Below the pieces are notes generated by a model. The model saw nothing but the letters and a program-made list of their open reading frames with translations. It was not told the DNA's origin and did no database searches. The position numbers were made by a program, and so were the translations under genes. Of a stretch of DNA of 64,000 nucleotides, positions 9,607 to 18,161 are shown piece after piece (positions within the stretch are counted from its first letter, which is position 1; every line of letters begins with the position of its first letter). Origin of the DNA: Acidisoma cellulosilyticum. GTDB lineage: Bacteria > Pseudomonadota > Alphaproteobacteria > Acetobacterales > Acetobacteraceae. The stretch is taken from contig NZ_JAESVA010000012.1 in assembly GCF_020621385.1 (NCBI RefSeq), positions 1 to 64,000 of the forward strand. The letters run 5' to 3'.

Positions 9607-10641
9607 ATGAGTGACATTTCCGGCATTGGCCGCCGCAAACTCCTCGCCGGCGCGGCAGGTTTGGGGCTCGCCGCCAGCCTGCCCATCGGCCGCGCAAGCG
9701 CGGCGGACGCCACCACCATCAATATCGCCTATTTCGTGGAAACGAAGCCGACCGCCATCGCCAAGGCCAAGGGCTGGTTCGAGCAGGAGGCGAATGCCAA
9801 GATCAATTGGATCGAGGTCGGCAGCGGCGCGCAGATCAATGCCGGCGTCGTCGGCGGCGGCATCGATATCGGCATCGGCATCGGGTCCTCGCCCTCCGCG
9901 TCAGGCATCAGCCAGGGCATTCCGTATAAGGTCATCGGCATGCTGGACAATATCGGACCGGCCGAGGAAATGACGGTCCGCGCCGCCGCCAATATCAAGA
10001 CCCCGGCCGATTTCAAGGGTAAGAAAATCGCAACCCCCTTCGGCTCGACCTCGCATTTCCGCCTCATCGGTTTTCTCAAGACCAATAACCTCTCGCTCAG
10101 CGACGTCACCGTGCTCGATCTGCCGCCCGATCAGATCGTCGCCGCCTGGAAGCGCGGCGATATCGACGGGGCTTATGTCTGGAGCCCGGCCAAGGCTGAG
10201 ATTCTCGCCGACGGCGGCGAAGTTTACGAGACCTATAAGGAACTCGACGATAAGGGCTATGTGATCGCCGACCTTATCATCGCTCGCAACGGTTTCGCCG
10301 CCGCGCATCCCGATGCCGTCACCGGCATCCTGCGCGCCTATGGCAAGGCGCTGTCCTATTGGCAGACCAATCCGGATGATGCGGCGGCGATCGTGGGGCA
10401 AGCGACCGGCGTTTCGGCAGCCGTCGCGGCGGCGAATATGAAAGAGTATGATTTCGTGCCGCAAAAGGAACAGCTGACCGCCGCATGGCTCGGCACGCCC
10501 GGCAATCCCGGCGCTTTCGCCGCCGAGTTGCAACATACCGCCGAATTCCTGGTCGGACAGAAAAGCATTCGCCGCGCGCTGAAGCTTCCCGCCTATCAGA
10601 AGGGCATCGACACCAGCTATCTGGAAAAGGCCGTTGCCTGA
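9607..10641 (+). CDS. tauA: Periplasmic substrate-binding protein, TauA family
   Basis: 344 residues from ATG 9607, chosen because AGGAGA precedes it; an ORF extension to 9559 is unlikely. The N-terminus carries a twin-arginine-like signal (GRRKLLAGAAGLG, then SADAT cleavage area), so export may use Tat. Mature protein: a NMT1/TauA-type binding fold with LGSSP-equivalent IGSSPSA, GKKIATPFGSTSHFRL and WKRGDIDGAYVWSPA, all close to what I recall of E. coli TauA. Taurine or another alkanesulfonate is therefore the best substrate guess, but no tauD or other desulfonating enzyme is adjacent. It overlaps the ATPase gene start by 8 nt. Confidence 0.85.
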   Translation: MSDISGIGRRKLLAGAAGLGLAASLPIGRASAADATTINIAYFVETKPTAIAKAKGWFEQEANAKINWIEVGSGAQINAGVVGGGIDIGIGIGSSPSASGISQGIPYKVIGMLDNIGPAEEMTVRAAANIKTPADFKGKKIATPFGSTSHFRLIGFLKTNNLSLSDVTVLDLPPDQIVAAWKRGDIDGAYVWSPAKAEILADGGEVYETYKELDDKGYVIADLIIARNGFAAAHPDAVTGILRAYGKALSYWQTNPDDAAAIVGQATGVSAAVAAANMKEYDFVPQKEQLTAAWLGTPGNPGAFAAELQHTAEFLVGQKSIRRALKLPAYQKGIDTSYLEKAVA

Positions 10642-11476
10642 TCACTTGGGCGTGCCGGCGGCCGGGGGTGATGCGGTTCCCGACACGGGGGCAGCGTCCG
10701 GGTTCGTGCGGTTCGATCAGGTCTCCGTCACCTATGGTGCCGGGACCGCTCAGGCGGTGCCGGCGCTAAGCCCGACCGATCTCGGCTTCGCGCAGGGGGA
10801 CTTCATCTGCATCGTGGGTCCCTCCGGCTGCGGCAAGACGACATTGATGCAGACCCTGGCAGGGTTCCTGAAGCCGACATCCGGCACGGTCAGCGTGGCG
10901 GGCGTGGCGGTCACCGGCCCCGGGCCGGATCGCGGCGTCGTCTTCCAGCATGCGGCTTTGTTTCCCTGGAAAACAGTTGCGGCCAATGCCGGATTCGGTC
11001 CCGCCATGCGCGGCCTGCCGAAGGCCGAGCGTCAGGCCCGCGTTGAATATTGGCTCAATTCCGTGGGGCTGTGGGAGTTCCGCAACCGCTATCCTTATCA
11101 GCTGTCGGGCGGCATGCAGCAGCGCTTGGCGATCGCCCGTGCGCTCGCCAACGAGCCCGACATTCTGTTGATGGATGAGCCGTTCGGCGCACTCGACGCG
11201 CTGACGCGCGAAAAGATGCAGGAGGAGCTTCACGCCGTCTGGAAGCGCCGCGGCATGACGGTGCTGTTCATTACCCATAGCGTCGATGAGGCCGTTTATC
11301 TCGGCACCGATGTCGTTGTTATGTCGCAACGTCCTGGCCGGATTCTGCAGCGCATCGCGGCACCTTTCGCGCGCCTGGCGGGGGAGCGTGATATTCGCCG
11401 TATCAAGGCCGGTGCGGATTTTGTGACGTTACGCGAACAGGTCCTCGCATTGATTTGGGGGGAGGGCGGCGGCTAA
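10634..11476 (+). CDS. tauB: ABC transporter ATP-binding protein, TauB/SsuB type
   Basis: 280 residues from TTG 10634, overlapping the end of the binding-protein gene; GTG 10652 is an alternative, and the conserved domain only begins at FVRFDQVSVTYG near residue 24. Walker A GPSGCGKTT at ~62-70, ABC signature LSGGMQQR at ~160, Walker B ILLMDEPFGALDA at ~180, then the H-loop in LFITHSVDEA. These identify the nitrate/sulfonate/taurine importer ATPase group. It closes the four-gene transporter unit. Confidence 0.92.
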   Translation: MPDHLGVPAAGGDAVPDTGAASGFVRFDQVSVTYGAGTAQAVPALSPTDLGFAQGDFICIVGPSGCGKTTLMQTLAGFLKPTSGTVSVAGVAVTGPGPDRGVVFQHAALFPWKTVAANAGFGPAMRGLPKAERQARVEYWLNSVGLWEFRNRYPYQLSGGMQQRLAIARALANEPDILLMDEPFGALDALTREKMQEELHAVWKRRGMTVLFITHSVDEAVYLGTDVVVMSQRPGRILQRIAAPFARLAGERDIRRIKAGADFVTLREQVLALIWGEGGG

Positions 11477-11794
11477 CCGCCTCGCCCTCTGTTCGCATCA
11501 GAAACAAGGAAAGGTTTCATCGATTTACTTTCCTTATCCGTCGCCGGGAGTTGTTATTATGTCTCACAATCCAGATTTGAGCAGCATCGAATCGAAATAG
11601 AAACGAAAATCAAAATCGATCGCGATCAAGAAATACAGGGTCTGATCGCAGTGGTTGATGCAATACGTTAAAAAATCATTGACGTGTCGATAGAGATGCG
11701 GAAGAAGCCTTGAGCCTTCCAGCGCTGGCTTGCGATTCGTCTTATCTCGATTGATAGAGTCCTGAGTCGTATTTCTGACACCCAAGAGGTTTTG
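11477..11794. other. AT-rich intergenic region between ABC transporter and HU gene
   Basis: 318 bp with much lower GC than the genes around it. It holds the inverted repeat at 11506-11535 and a possible 13-codon reading frame at 11559-11600 (Met-Ser-His-Asn-Pro-Asp-Leu...), preceded by GGGAG at a good distance; nothing supports its translation beyond that. A TTGACG at about 11675 and a TTGCGA nearer the gene are possible -35 boxes for the HU gene, without a convincing -10. No other feature seen. Confidence 0.4.
11506..11535 (+). terminator. Inverted repeat after the transporter operon
   Basis: Perfect 8-bp inverted repeat AAGGAAAG (11506-11513) / CTTTCCTT (11528-11535) with a 14-nt loop, 30 bp after the last transporter stop codon. 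There is no T-run after it, so a classical intrinsic terminator is not supported; it may be a weak terminator or a protein site. Confidence 0.35.
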
Positions 11795-12064
11795 ATGTCG
11801 AAAGCGTTTATTGCCCAAGTCATACAGGAATCTGCCGACACCACGGGCGTCGCCGCGAACCGCGCCGCGACCGATGTGATGCAGGCGATTATTCGCGAAT
11901 TGAAGAAAAACGGCCGCTTCACCTTGCCGAGCTTCGGCACCTTCATCGTCCGCAAGACCAAGGCGCGTAAGGGTTTGAACCCCCGCACCGGTGAGGCCAT
12001 CAAGGTCAAGGCCGGCAAGACCGTGCGCTTCAAGGCTTCCCCTTCGCTCAAAAAGCTCGTCTAA
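11795..12064 (+). CDS. HU-family DNA-binding protein
   Basis: 89 residues from ATG 11795, with AAGAGG upstream (a TTG codon directly before it is not needed). The small histone-like fold is evident: N-terminal helices, then the GRFTLPSFGTFIVRKTKARKG beta-arm region and NPRTGEAIKVKAGKTVRFKA, the conserved HU/IHF signature including the Asn-Pro that intercalates into DNA. Family function is DNA bending and nucleoid organisation. HU rather than IHF is suggested by overall match, but the subclass is not certain. Confidence 0.93.
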   Translation: MSKAFIAQVIQESADTTGVAANRAATDVMQAIIRELKKNGRFTLPSFGTFIVRKTKARKGLNPRTGEAIKVKAGKTVRFKASPSLKKLV

Positions 12065-12097
12065 TCCGGCCTCCTTGGGGGCTACGGGTTAGAGCTT

Positions 12098-13324
12098 GTG
12101 ACGACGAGACCGGCGTTCGATCTTATTTGGACTGGCGGCCGCTTGGCCAGCATGGCGGCTGACCGGCCGGGTCTCGGTGTCATCGAAGACGGCATCATCG
12201 CCAGCCGCGATGGCCGGATCGCCTTCGTCGGTTCGGCCGCCGATCTGCCGGCCGGGGCGGAGGCGCGGGAAACCATCGACCTTGACGGGCGATGGGTCAC
12301 CCCCGGCCTCGTCGATTGCCATACTCATATCGTCTATGCGGATAACCGCGCCGCCGAGTGGGAGATGCGTCTTGCGGGTGCTGCCTATGAGGATATCGCG
12401 CGGGCCGGCGGCGGCATCGTCTCCTCCGTCCGGTCCGTGCGGGCGACCACCGAGGCGGCTTTGGTCGATCAGGCCCTTGGCCGGGTCGACCGGCTGATCG
12501 CCGAAGGCGTCACGACGCTCGAGTCGAAATCCGGCTATGGTCTCGATCTCGCGCAGGAGATGAAGCTGCTGCGCGCCGGCCGCACCATCGCCGAACGGCG
12601 CCGCTTGCGCGTGCTCACCAGTTTTCTCGGCGCCCATGCCTTGCCGCCGGAAGCCAATGGCGACCGCGAGGCCTATATCGACCTTATCTGCACGACCATG
12701 CTGCCGGCGATCGCGGCGGCAGGTTTGGCGGATGCCGTCGATGCCTTCTGCGAAAGCATCGCCTTCTCGCCCGATCAGGTCGCGCGGCTGTTCACGCTGG
12801 CCCAATCGCTGGGCCTGCCCGTCAAACTCCATGCCGATCAGCTCACCAATGGCGGCGGCGCGGCGCTCGCCGCCCGCTTCGGCGCGCTGTCGGCCGATCA
12901 CCTGGAATATACGGATGACGCCGGCGCCGCCGCGATGGCGGCTGCGGGCACCGTCGCCGTGCTGCTGCCCGGCGCCTATTACGTGCTGCGGGAGAAGAAA
13001 GCGCCGGACGTCGCGGCCTTCCGTCGCCACGGCGTGCCCATGGCCGTTTCGACCGATTGCAACCCCGGCACCTCGCCGCTCGCCTCGCTGCTGCTTACCA
13101 TGCATATGGCCGCGACCTTGTTCGGCCTGACGGTGCATGAGGCGCTGCTGGGTGCGACGCGGGAAGCAGCGAAGGCCCTGGGCAAATTCGGGGAGATCGG
13201 CTCGCTGGAACCAGGCAAGGCCTGTGACCTGGCTATTTGGTCGGTCGGCCATCCGGCCGAGATTTTCCATAATCTCGGCTCCAATCCCCTCTATTCCCGC
13301 GTTTTTGCCGGAGAGCCGGGCTGA
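12098..13324 (+). CDS. hutI: Imidazolonepropionase
   Basis: 408 residues, starting with GTG 12098, 33 bp after the HU stop. Amidohydrolase that opens 4-imidazolone-5-propanoate to formiminoglutamate in histidine degradation. Seen: the metal-binding HxH motif in [14 protein letters not shown] (His75, His77), [25 protein letters not shown] and SADHLEY (further metal ligands), and [10 protein letters not shown] near the end. No hutH, hutU or hutG lies nearby, so the rest of the pathway must be elsewhere or this copy acts alone. Confidence 0.95.
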   Translation: MTTRPAFDLIWTGGRLASMAADRPGLGVIEDGIIASRDGRIAFVGSAADLPAGAEARETIDLDGRWVTPGLVDCHTHIVYADNRAAEWEMRLAGAAYEDIARAGGGIVSSVRSVRATTEAALVDQALGRVDRLIAEGVTTLESKSGYGLDLAQEMKLLRAGRTIAERRRLRVLTSFLGAHALPPEANGDREAYIDLICTTMLPAIAAAGLADAVDAFCESIAFSPDQVARLFTLAQSLGLPVKLHADQLTNGGGAALAARFGALSADHLEYTDDAGAAAMAAAGTVAVLLPGAYYVLREKKAPDVAAFRRHGVPMAVSTDCNPGTSPLASLLLTMHMAATLFGLTVHEALLGATREAAKALGKFGEIGSLEPGKACDLAIWSVGHPAEIFHNLGSNPLYSRVFAGEPG

Positions 13325-13491
13325 CGGGCTTTGCCTTTTCGTCCGAAACCCGCACATGGGCGCGCGCCATACCGGTGAAAAGACGAGCAGGCTATTGCGG
13401 CGATGCGGTTTTCGTCTCAGGGATGTTCCGCTTGCGGATGACAATCTGGTAAGACAAGCTGAGTTCGATTGGGAGCGGCAGTAGGGCAGGC

Positions 13492-14502
13492 ATGGACAAC
13501 GAACACGAAATTGCCTGGATCGGCTCCGCCCGCGCGATTGTGGAACCGCAGGATGGCAGTCAGCCGGTCCTGGATCTGATCAACGAGGCCCATAAGACGA
13601 TCTGCCTGAAGATGTTCACCTTCACGGCGGACGATATTGCGGAAGCGCTGATTGCGGCGCAGCAACGCGGTGTGCTGGTTCGCGTCATGCTGAACCCGGC
13701 GCGCTCGTCCGGTAGCCGCGCCAATGACGATATGAAAATGCGCCTGCAAAAGGGCGGCGTAACCGTCGCCTGGAGCAGCCCGGCCTTCGCGGTGACGCAT
13801 GAAAAATCGATGGTCGTCGACAGTCGCGTCGCCATGATCGCGACCTATAATTTTGGCGTCAAGTATTTCACCACGACGCGCGACTACGGCATTGTGACCA
13901 AGGATGCGGATGTCATCGCGGAGATGGAGGGCTGTTTCGAGGCCGACTGGTCTCGCAAGCAATTTGTCCAGCAGGACAGAAGCGCGCTGATCTGGAGCAA
14001 TCGCGGCTCGCGCGCGCTCATGTGCCATTTTATCGATATGGCTGAGCATACGCTGGACGTGCAGCATCCGAAATTCGTCGATGCCGTGGTGCTGGACCGG
14101 ATCATCCAGGCGAATGAGCGTGGCGTGCGCGTGCGCGTGCTCTGCGGTGGCAAGCACGGCATCAGCACCTGGGATGTTCTGGACACTTTCGCCTCGCTGC
14201 GTCTCATGAAGCTGCATGGCGTCAAGATCCGCAAGCAGAAGGGCCTGCGCCTGCATGCGAAGCTGCTGCTGGCGGACGGCAAACACGCCGTCGTCGGCTC
14301 GATGAATATCGATCGCAGCGCTTTCGATCTGCGCCGCGAGTTGGGGTGTTTCGTCAACGATCCGCTGGCGGTCGAGGCGCTGGCCCAGGTCTTCATCGAT
14401 GATTGGCATGAGGCCAAGCACTACGATCCGCCGGACCCGCTGACGGTCGAGCTGATCGACGAGGATGACCATCCGCATGACGCCGAACTCGTCCACGAAT
14501 GA
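13492..14502 (+). CDS. Phospholipase D-like protein (cardiolipin-synthase-type catalytic pair)
   Basis: 336 residues with two HxKxxxxD motifs: HEKSMVVD (His103, Lys105, Asp110) and HAKLLLAD (His255, Lys257, Asp262). Each is followed by the usual Asn/Ser-rich segment (MIATYNFG; VVGSMNID). Two motifs in one chain are enough for a complete PLD active site. No N-terminal membrane segments are visible, unlike classical cardiolipin synthases, so substrate (phospholipid or nucleic acid) is open. The chromate transporter gene begins inside its 3' end (38-nt overlap). Confidence 0.85.
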   Translation: MDNEHEIAWIGSARAIVEPQDGSQPVLDLINEAHKTICLKMFTFTADDIAEALIAAQQRGVLVRVMLNPARSSGSRANDDMKMRLQKGGVTVAWSSPAFAVTHEKSMVVDSRVAMIATYNFGVKYFTTTRDYGIVTKDADVIAEMEGCFEADWSRKQFVQQDRSALIWSNRGSRALMCHFIDMAEHTLDVQHPKFVDAVVLDRIIQANERGVRVRVLCGGKHGISTWDVLDTFASLRLMKLHGVKIRKQKGLRLHAKLLLADGKHAVVGSMNIDRSAFDLRRELGCFVNDPLAVEALAQVFIDDWHEAKHYDPPDPLTVELIDEDDHPHDAELVHE

Positions 14503-15154
14503 CGTGGCGGAGACGGAGCCGAACAATCCGGTGAGCGACGAGACCTCGGGCGCGGCGCCCGCCGCGCCAGACGAGGCCTCGCCCATCCGCGCCACCGCCT
14601 GGGAGATCGTGCGCACCTTCAATGAGATTTCGCTGTCCAGTTTCGGCGGCGGTCTGTCCGCCTGGTCGCGGGAAATGGTCGTCGCGCGGCGGAAATGGAT
14701 GAATGACGCCGAATTTCTGAGTGCGATGACGATCTGCCGCATCCTGCCCGGCGCCAATCAGGTCAATCTGGCGGTCTTCGTCGGCACCAAGTTGAACGGG
14801 TTGCGCGGGGCAGGGGCGGCGCTCGCCGGTCTCATCGCCATGCCGACGCTGTTGCTGGTCGGCATCGCGGCCCTTTATGCGGCCTTCCAGCACTCCCACG
14901 CCGTGCAGCATGTGCTCGGCGGTTTCGCGGCGGCGGCCGTCGCCATGACCTTGCAGATGGTCTGGAAGACCGGGCGCACGACGCTCACCTCCATCGTGCC
15001 CATCCTGCTATTCGCCTTGACCTTCGTGCTCAACGGCATCCTGCGCTGGCCCTTGTGGTGGACCCTGGCGGTGACGGCCCCGCTCGGCATCGGCTGGGCC
15101 TGGCGGCGAGCCCATCGCAAGGCGCAGGCGCGCCCTCCCGGAGCGGCATCATGA
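14465..15154 (+). CDS. chrA: Chromate transporter, N-terminal half protein (short-chain ChrA)
   Basis: 229 residues, or 225 from the second ATG at 14477. After a charged N-terminus comes the CHR-family half-domain: SFGGGLSAWSRE, then CRILPGANQVNLAVFVGTKL, and about six hydrophobic segments. In the short-chain CHR group two separate half-size proteins replace the single two-domain ChrA. The gene ends in ATGA, overlapping the second half by 4 nt. Family members export chromate, or in some cases import sulfate-like anions; the direction here is not shown. Confidence 0.88.
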   Translation: MTIRMTPNSSTNDVAETEPNNPVSDETSGAAPAAPDEASPIRATAWEIVRTFNEISLSSFGGGLSAWSREMVVARRKWMNDAEFLSAMTICRILPGANQVNLAVFVGTKLNGLRGAGAALAGLIAMPTLLLVGIAALYAAFQHSHAVQHVLGGFAAAAVAMTLQMVWKTGRTTLTSIVPILLFALTFVLNGILRWPLWWTLAVTAPLGIGWAWRRAHRKAQARPPGAAS

Positions 15155-15681
15155 CCCTGACCCTGGCCCTTCAACTCTGCTCGGTCTTCGGCATTACCTC
15201 TCTGCTCGCCTTCGGCGGCGGCAACGCGGTCATTCCGCAATTCGAGCAGCAGACCGTCTCGGTCCATCACTGGCTGACGGCCCAGCAATTCACGGATTCC
15301 TTCGCCATCGCGCAGGCCGCGCCGGGTCCGAGCACATTGATCGTCAGCCTGCTCGGCTATCGCGCGGGCGGGGTCTGGGGCGCGCTGATCGCGACGGCCG
15401 CCATGGTCGTGCCGACCGGGCTCATCGTCTACGGCCTTGCCAAGGTCTGGGACCGCGGCCATGGCGACAAGCCCTTCCGCCACGCGCTGCAGGACGGGCT
15501 GGCGCCGATCACGGTCGGGCTGATCCTGGCCGGCGGCATGGTCGTCGCGCGTCAGGCCGAGAGCCATTGGGTTCAGCTGGCCATGACGGTCGTGGCGACG
15601 GTCGTGCTCTGTGCGACCAAGATCAACCCGCTCATCGTCGCCGTCTGCTGCGGCTTCGCGGGGTATGTCTTCAGCGCTTGA
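15151..15681 (+). CDS. chrA: Chromate transporter, second half protein (short-chain ChrA)
   Basis: 176 residues from ATG 15151, which overlaps the stop of the first half (ATGA); an earlier in-frame GTG at 15055 lies inside the preceding gene and is rejected. Residues ~15-75 show the second copy of the CHR signature, LLAFGGGNAVIPQFEQ and AIAQAAPGPSTLIVSLLGY, followed by four to five hydrophobic segments. Translational coupling and the paired half-domains suggest a heteromeric transporter. Confidence 0.88.
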   Translation: MTLTLALQLCSVFGITSLLAFGGGNAVIPQFEQQTVSVHHWLTAQQFTDSFAIAQAAPGPSTLIVSLLGYRAGGVWGALIATAAMVVPTGLIVYGLAKVWDRGHGDKPFRHALQDGLAPITVGLILAGGMVVARQAESHWVQLAMTVVATVVLCATKINPLIVAVCCGFAGYVFSA

Positions 15682-15686
15682 CCCAG

Positions 15687-15808
15687 GTCGTCCGCGCAAT
15701 TGCACTAGTCGTCCCCGGACTCGTTCCGGGGATCTACCCTTGCGTGTAGGCAAGCGGCCGTCTGGGCGCTGCGGCGGGTAGGTGCCCGGCATGAAGCCGG
15801 GCATGACG
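15687..15808. repeat. Palindromic element A (type 2 core) with one extra half-unit
   Basis: Left arm CCCCGGA-CTCGT-TCCGGGG and right arm GCCCGGC-ATGAA-GCCGGGC, joined by the inner inverted repeat CTACCC...GGGTAG and a middle hairpin CTTGC...GCAAG. A free half-unit (GTCGTCCGCG...) precedes it at 15687. It fills the gap between convergently transcribed chrA (plus) and the glycosidase gene (minus). Confidence 0.88.
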
Positions 15809-15822
15809 GGGTGGAAACCTCC

Positions 15823-18012
15823 TCAGCTTTTCACCACCACATGAATATCGCCCTGGCGTTCGCGCACATTGATCGCCACTTCATCGCCCATCCGCTGAAT
15901 CCGGACCGTCACGCGCGCCTCGCCGATGCGGATATTGTGCAGGATCATCTCGTCTAAAAAGCTCGGCAGTTTCGGCGTGCTGAAGATGACAGAGCGCGCG
16001 GCGGGATCGATCGACAGACCGAGCGACGCCTGCAGCAGGGCGGGCAGTGCTGCCGCCGCCCAGGCTTGCGGCGAACAGGCGACCGGATAGAAGGTCGGCC
16101 CCTGGTTGCGCCGCCGCGCGAAGCCACAGAACAACTCCGGCAACCGCCGCATGTCGATGTAAAGGGCCGCGTCGAACTGGCCCTCGAAAATCTTCGCGAC
16201 CGCGTCGGTATGGCCGTAGCGGGCCAGGCCCATGGCGATCAGCGCGTTGTCATGCGGCCAGACCGAGCCATTGTGATAGCCCATCGGGTTGTAGCGCGCT
16301 TCCGTGCTGGCCACGGTGCGGATGCCCCAGCCCGAGAAGAAATCGTGGCTCATGAAGCCCTCGGCCATCCGGGCCGCGCGCTCGGGCAGGATCATGCCGG
16401 TCATCATCAGATGACCGGGGTTGGATGTGCGGATGCGGCAAGGTTTTTTCGCGCCGTCCAGGGCGATGGCATAGGTGCCGATCTCCTCGCACCAGAAGGC
16501 TTCCTCAAAAGCGGCGCGCAGCGTCTCCGCCTGTTTGTCGTGGAAGGTCGCGACCTGCTCATGGCCCAGCCGGCGCCCGATCTCCGCCATCGCGCGATGG
16601 GCCGCATAGACATAGCCCTGCACTTCGCAGAGCGCGATCGGCCCTTCGGCAAGGCTGCCGTCGGCATGGAAGACGCTGTCGAAACTGTCCTTCCAGCCCT
16701 GGTTCTGCAGCCCGGATCCGGTCGCGCGATAATATTCGACGAAGCCGTCGCCGTCGCGGTCGCCATATTTGGCGATCCATTCCATGGCCGCTTCCAGATG
16801 CGGCCAAAGCTGTTGCAGCATGTGCCCGTCATGCGTGCGTTCGAAATAGGCGCCGGCCAGCATGACGAAAAGCGGTGTGCTGTCGACGCTGCCGTAATAG
16901 CGGCGGAAGGGCACTTCGCCCAATTCCGCCATCTCGCCGTTGCGCATTTCATGCACGATCTTGCCGGGCTCCGAATCCGCCGCCGCATCGGTCTCGGTCG
17001 CCTGCACCTCGGCCAGGAATTTCAGCACGCCGCGCGCAATGGCGGGGTCCAGCCACAGTGCCTGATAGGCGGTGATCAGCGCATCGCGGCCGAAGACGGC
17101 GGTGAACCAGGGAATGCCGGCATAGGGGTAAAGCCCGGTCGGCTTTTCGGTGATGAGCATATAAAGGTCGGAAATCGCCCGGCGGATCGCTTCATTGAAC
17201 AGTTCGTTCGAGCTTTCCATCGCCGCCGCGCGGGCCGAGCGCGTGCGCATCCAGCGCCGTACTTCGACGAAACTGATCAGGTAGTTGGCGCGCACGTCCC
17301 GCGCCGCGACGACAGGCTGATCGTTGCAGTCGATTTCGACATAAAGAAGCGTCTGCTGGCCGGGCTGCACCTCCACGTCGAAACTGGCGCGGCCGCCGTC
17401 CAGCGTCGTCGGCTGGGGGGAGAAGCGCAGCCGCGTCGTGCGGCGCTTCTCGTCCAGCCCGACATAGCCGAGCGTGACGCTGGCCTCATCCACGTCCGGC
17501 GCCTGCCGCGTGCCACGGCGCACGCGGGGCGTGCCGCGCACCTCGAACAGATCCGCGAAGTCGGAATCGAAGGTGAATTCCAGCCGGATCAGTTGCGGCT
17601 CATGCGCGAAGCTGCGGATCTGGATGCGTTCGAACAGCGTCGCGTTGATCATGAAACGCACCCGCCGGACATGGACCATGCTGTGATCCAGCACGACGGT
17701 CCCGTCACGGGTAAGGTCCGGGTTGGCGAGGTCGCAGATCAGCGCAGTATTGTCCTCGCGCAGCGTGGAGCTCAACAAAACCGGCCGGCCGCCGCCGATG
17801 GTTAGGTCAAAGACCGACAGATGGCGGGTATCGCGGTTGTAGAGTCCCTCCGTCCCGCCGTCATAGGGCAGGATATTGCCGGACAGGTCGAAGATGCCGA
17901 ACATGTCGCCGTTCTTCAGCGTCCGATATTGCCGCTCCTGCAGCGACAGCGTCGCTCCCACGGCATAGGGCGGCTCGACCTGGTCGGCTTTGGGAAGAAC
18001 AGCGCTCATCAT
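15823..18012 (-). CDS. Amylo-alpha-1,6-glucosidase / glycogen debranching-type glycosidase
   Basis: About 729 residues. The N-terminal ~15-210 resembles the glycogen-debranching N-terminal domain (NGDMFGIFDLSGNI, then GLYNRDTRHLSVF), and the C-terminal half is an (alpha/alpha)6-barrel glycosidase (AGIPWFTAVFGRDALIT, NQGWKDSFDSV, YHNGSVWPHDNALIA). Such bacterial proteins are annotated as amylo-alpha-1,6-glucosidases; the exact substrate is not fixed by sequence. Three start codons sit in a row (GTG 18015, ATG 18012, ATG 18009), and the spacing from GGAG favours one of the two ATGs. Palindromic element B lies just upstream. Confidence 0.87.
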   Translation of the reverse strand: MMSAVLPKADQVEPPYAVGATLSLQERQYRTLKNGDMFGIFDLSGNILPYDGGTEGLYNRDTRHLSVFDLTIGGGRPVLLSSTLREDNTALICDLANPDLTRDGTVVLDHSMVHVRRVRFMINATLFERIQIRSFAHEPQLIRLEFTFDSDFADLFEVRGTPRVRRGTRQAPDVDEASVTLGYVGLDEKRRTTRLRFSPQPTTLDGGRASFDVEVQPGQQTLLYVEIDCNDQPVVAARDVRANYLISFVEVRRWMRTRSARAAAMESSNELFNEAIRRAISDLYMLITEKPTGLYPYAGIPWFTAVFGRDALITAYQALWLDPAIARGVLKFLAEVQATETDAAADSEPGKIVHEMRNGEMAELGEVPFRRYYGSVDSTPLFVMLAGAYFERTHDGHMLQQLWPHLEAAMEWIAKYGDRDGDGFVEYYRATGSGLQNQGWKDSFDSVFHADGSLAEGPIALCEVQGYVYAAHRAMAEIGRRLGHEQVATFHDKQAETLRAAFEEAFWCEEIGTYAIALDGAKKPCRIRTSNPGHLMMTGMILPERAARMAEGFMSHDFFSGWGIRTVASTEARYNPMGYHNGSVWPHDNALIAMGLARYGHTDAVAKIFEGQFDAALYIDMRRLPELFCGFARRRNQGPTFYPVACSPQAWAAAALPALLQASLGLSIDPAARSVIFSTPKLPSFLDEMILHNIRIGEARVTVRIQRMGDEVAINVRERQGDIHVVVKS

Positions 18013-18039
18013 CACTCCATCTCAGTCACGGCCCGACCC

Positions 18040-18140
18040 GTCGTCCGCACGACGGCCCTGTCGCCCGCGGGCTCGTCCCGCGGGTCTACCCGTCGCGGCG
18101 CCATCATGGGTAGGTGCGCGGCATGAAGCCGCGCATGACG
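18040..18140. repeat. Palindromic element B with one extra half-unit
   Basis: Left arm CCGCGGG-CTCGT-CCCGCGG, right arm GCGCGGC-ATGAA-GCCGCGC, inner CTACCC...GGGTAG, short middle. A half-unit GTCGTCCGCAC precedes it at 18040. It lies between yghZ and the glycosidase gene, both on the minus strand, and so in the 5' region of the glycosidase gene. Confidence 0.88.
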
Positions 18141-18161
18141 TAGTGGGTTCGGGCGAGCTTG

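Noticed and set aside
16066-17805. 579-codon open frame on the plus strand
   Set aside because: It is fully antisense to the glycosidase gene, with low-complexity Arg/Ala-rich sequence and no recognisable motif.
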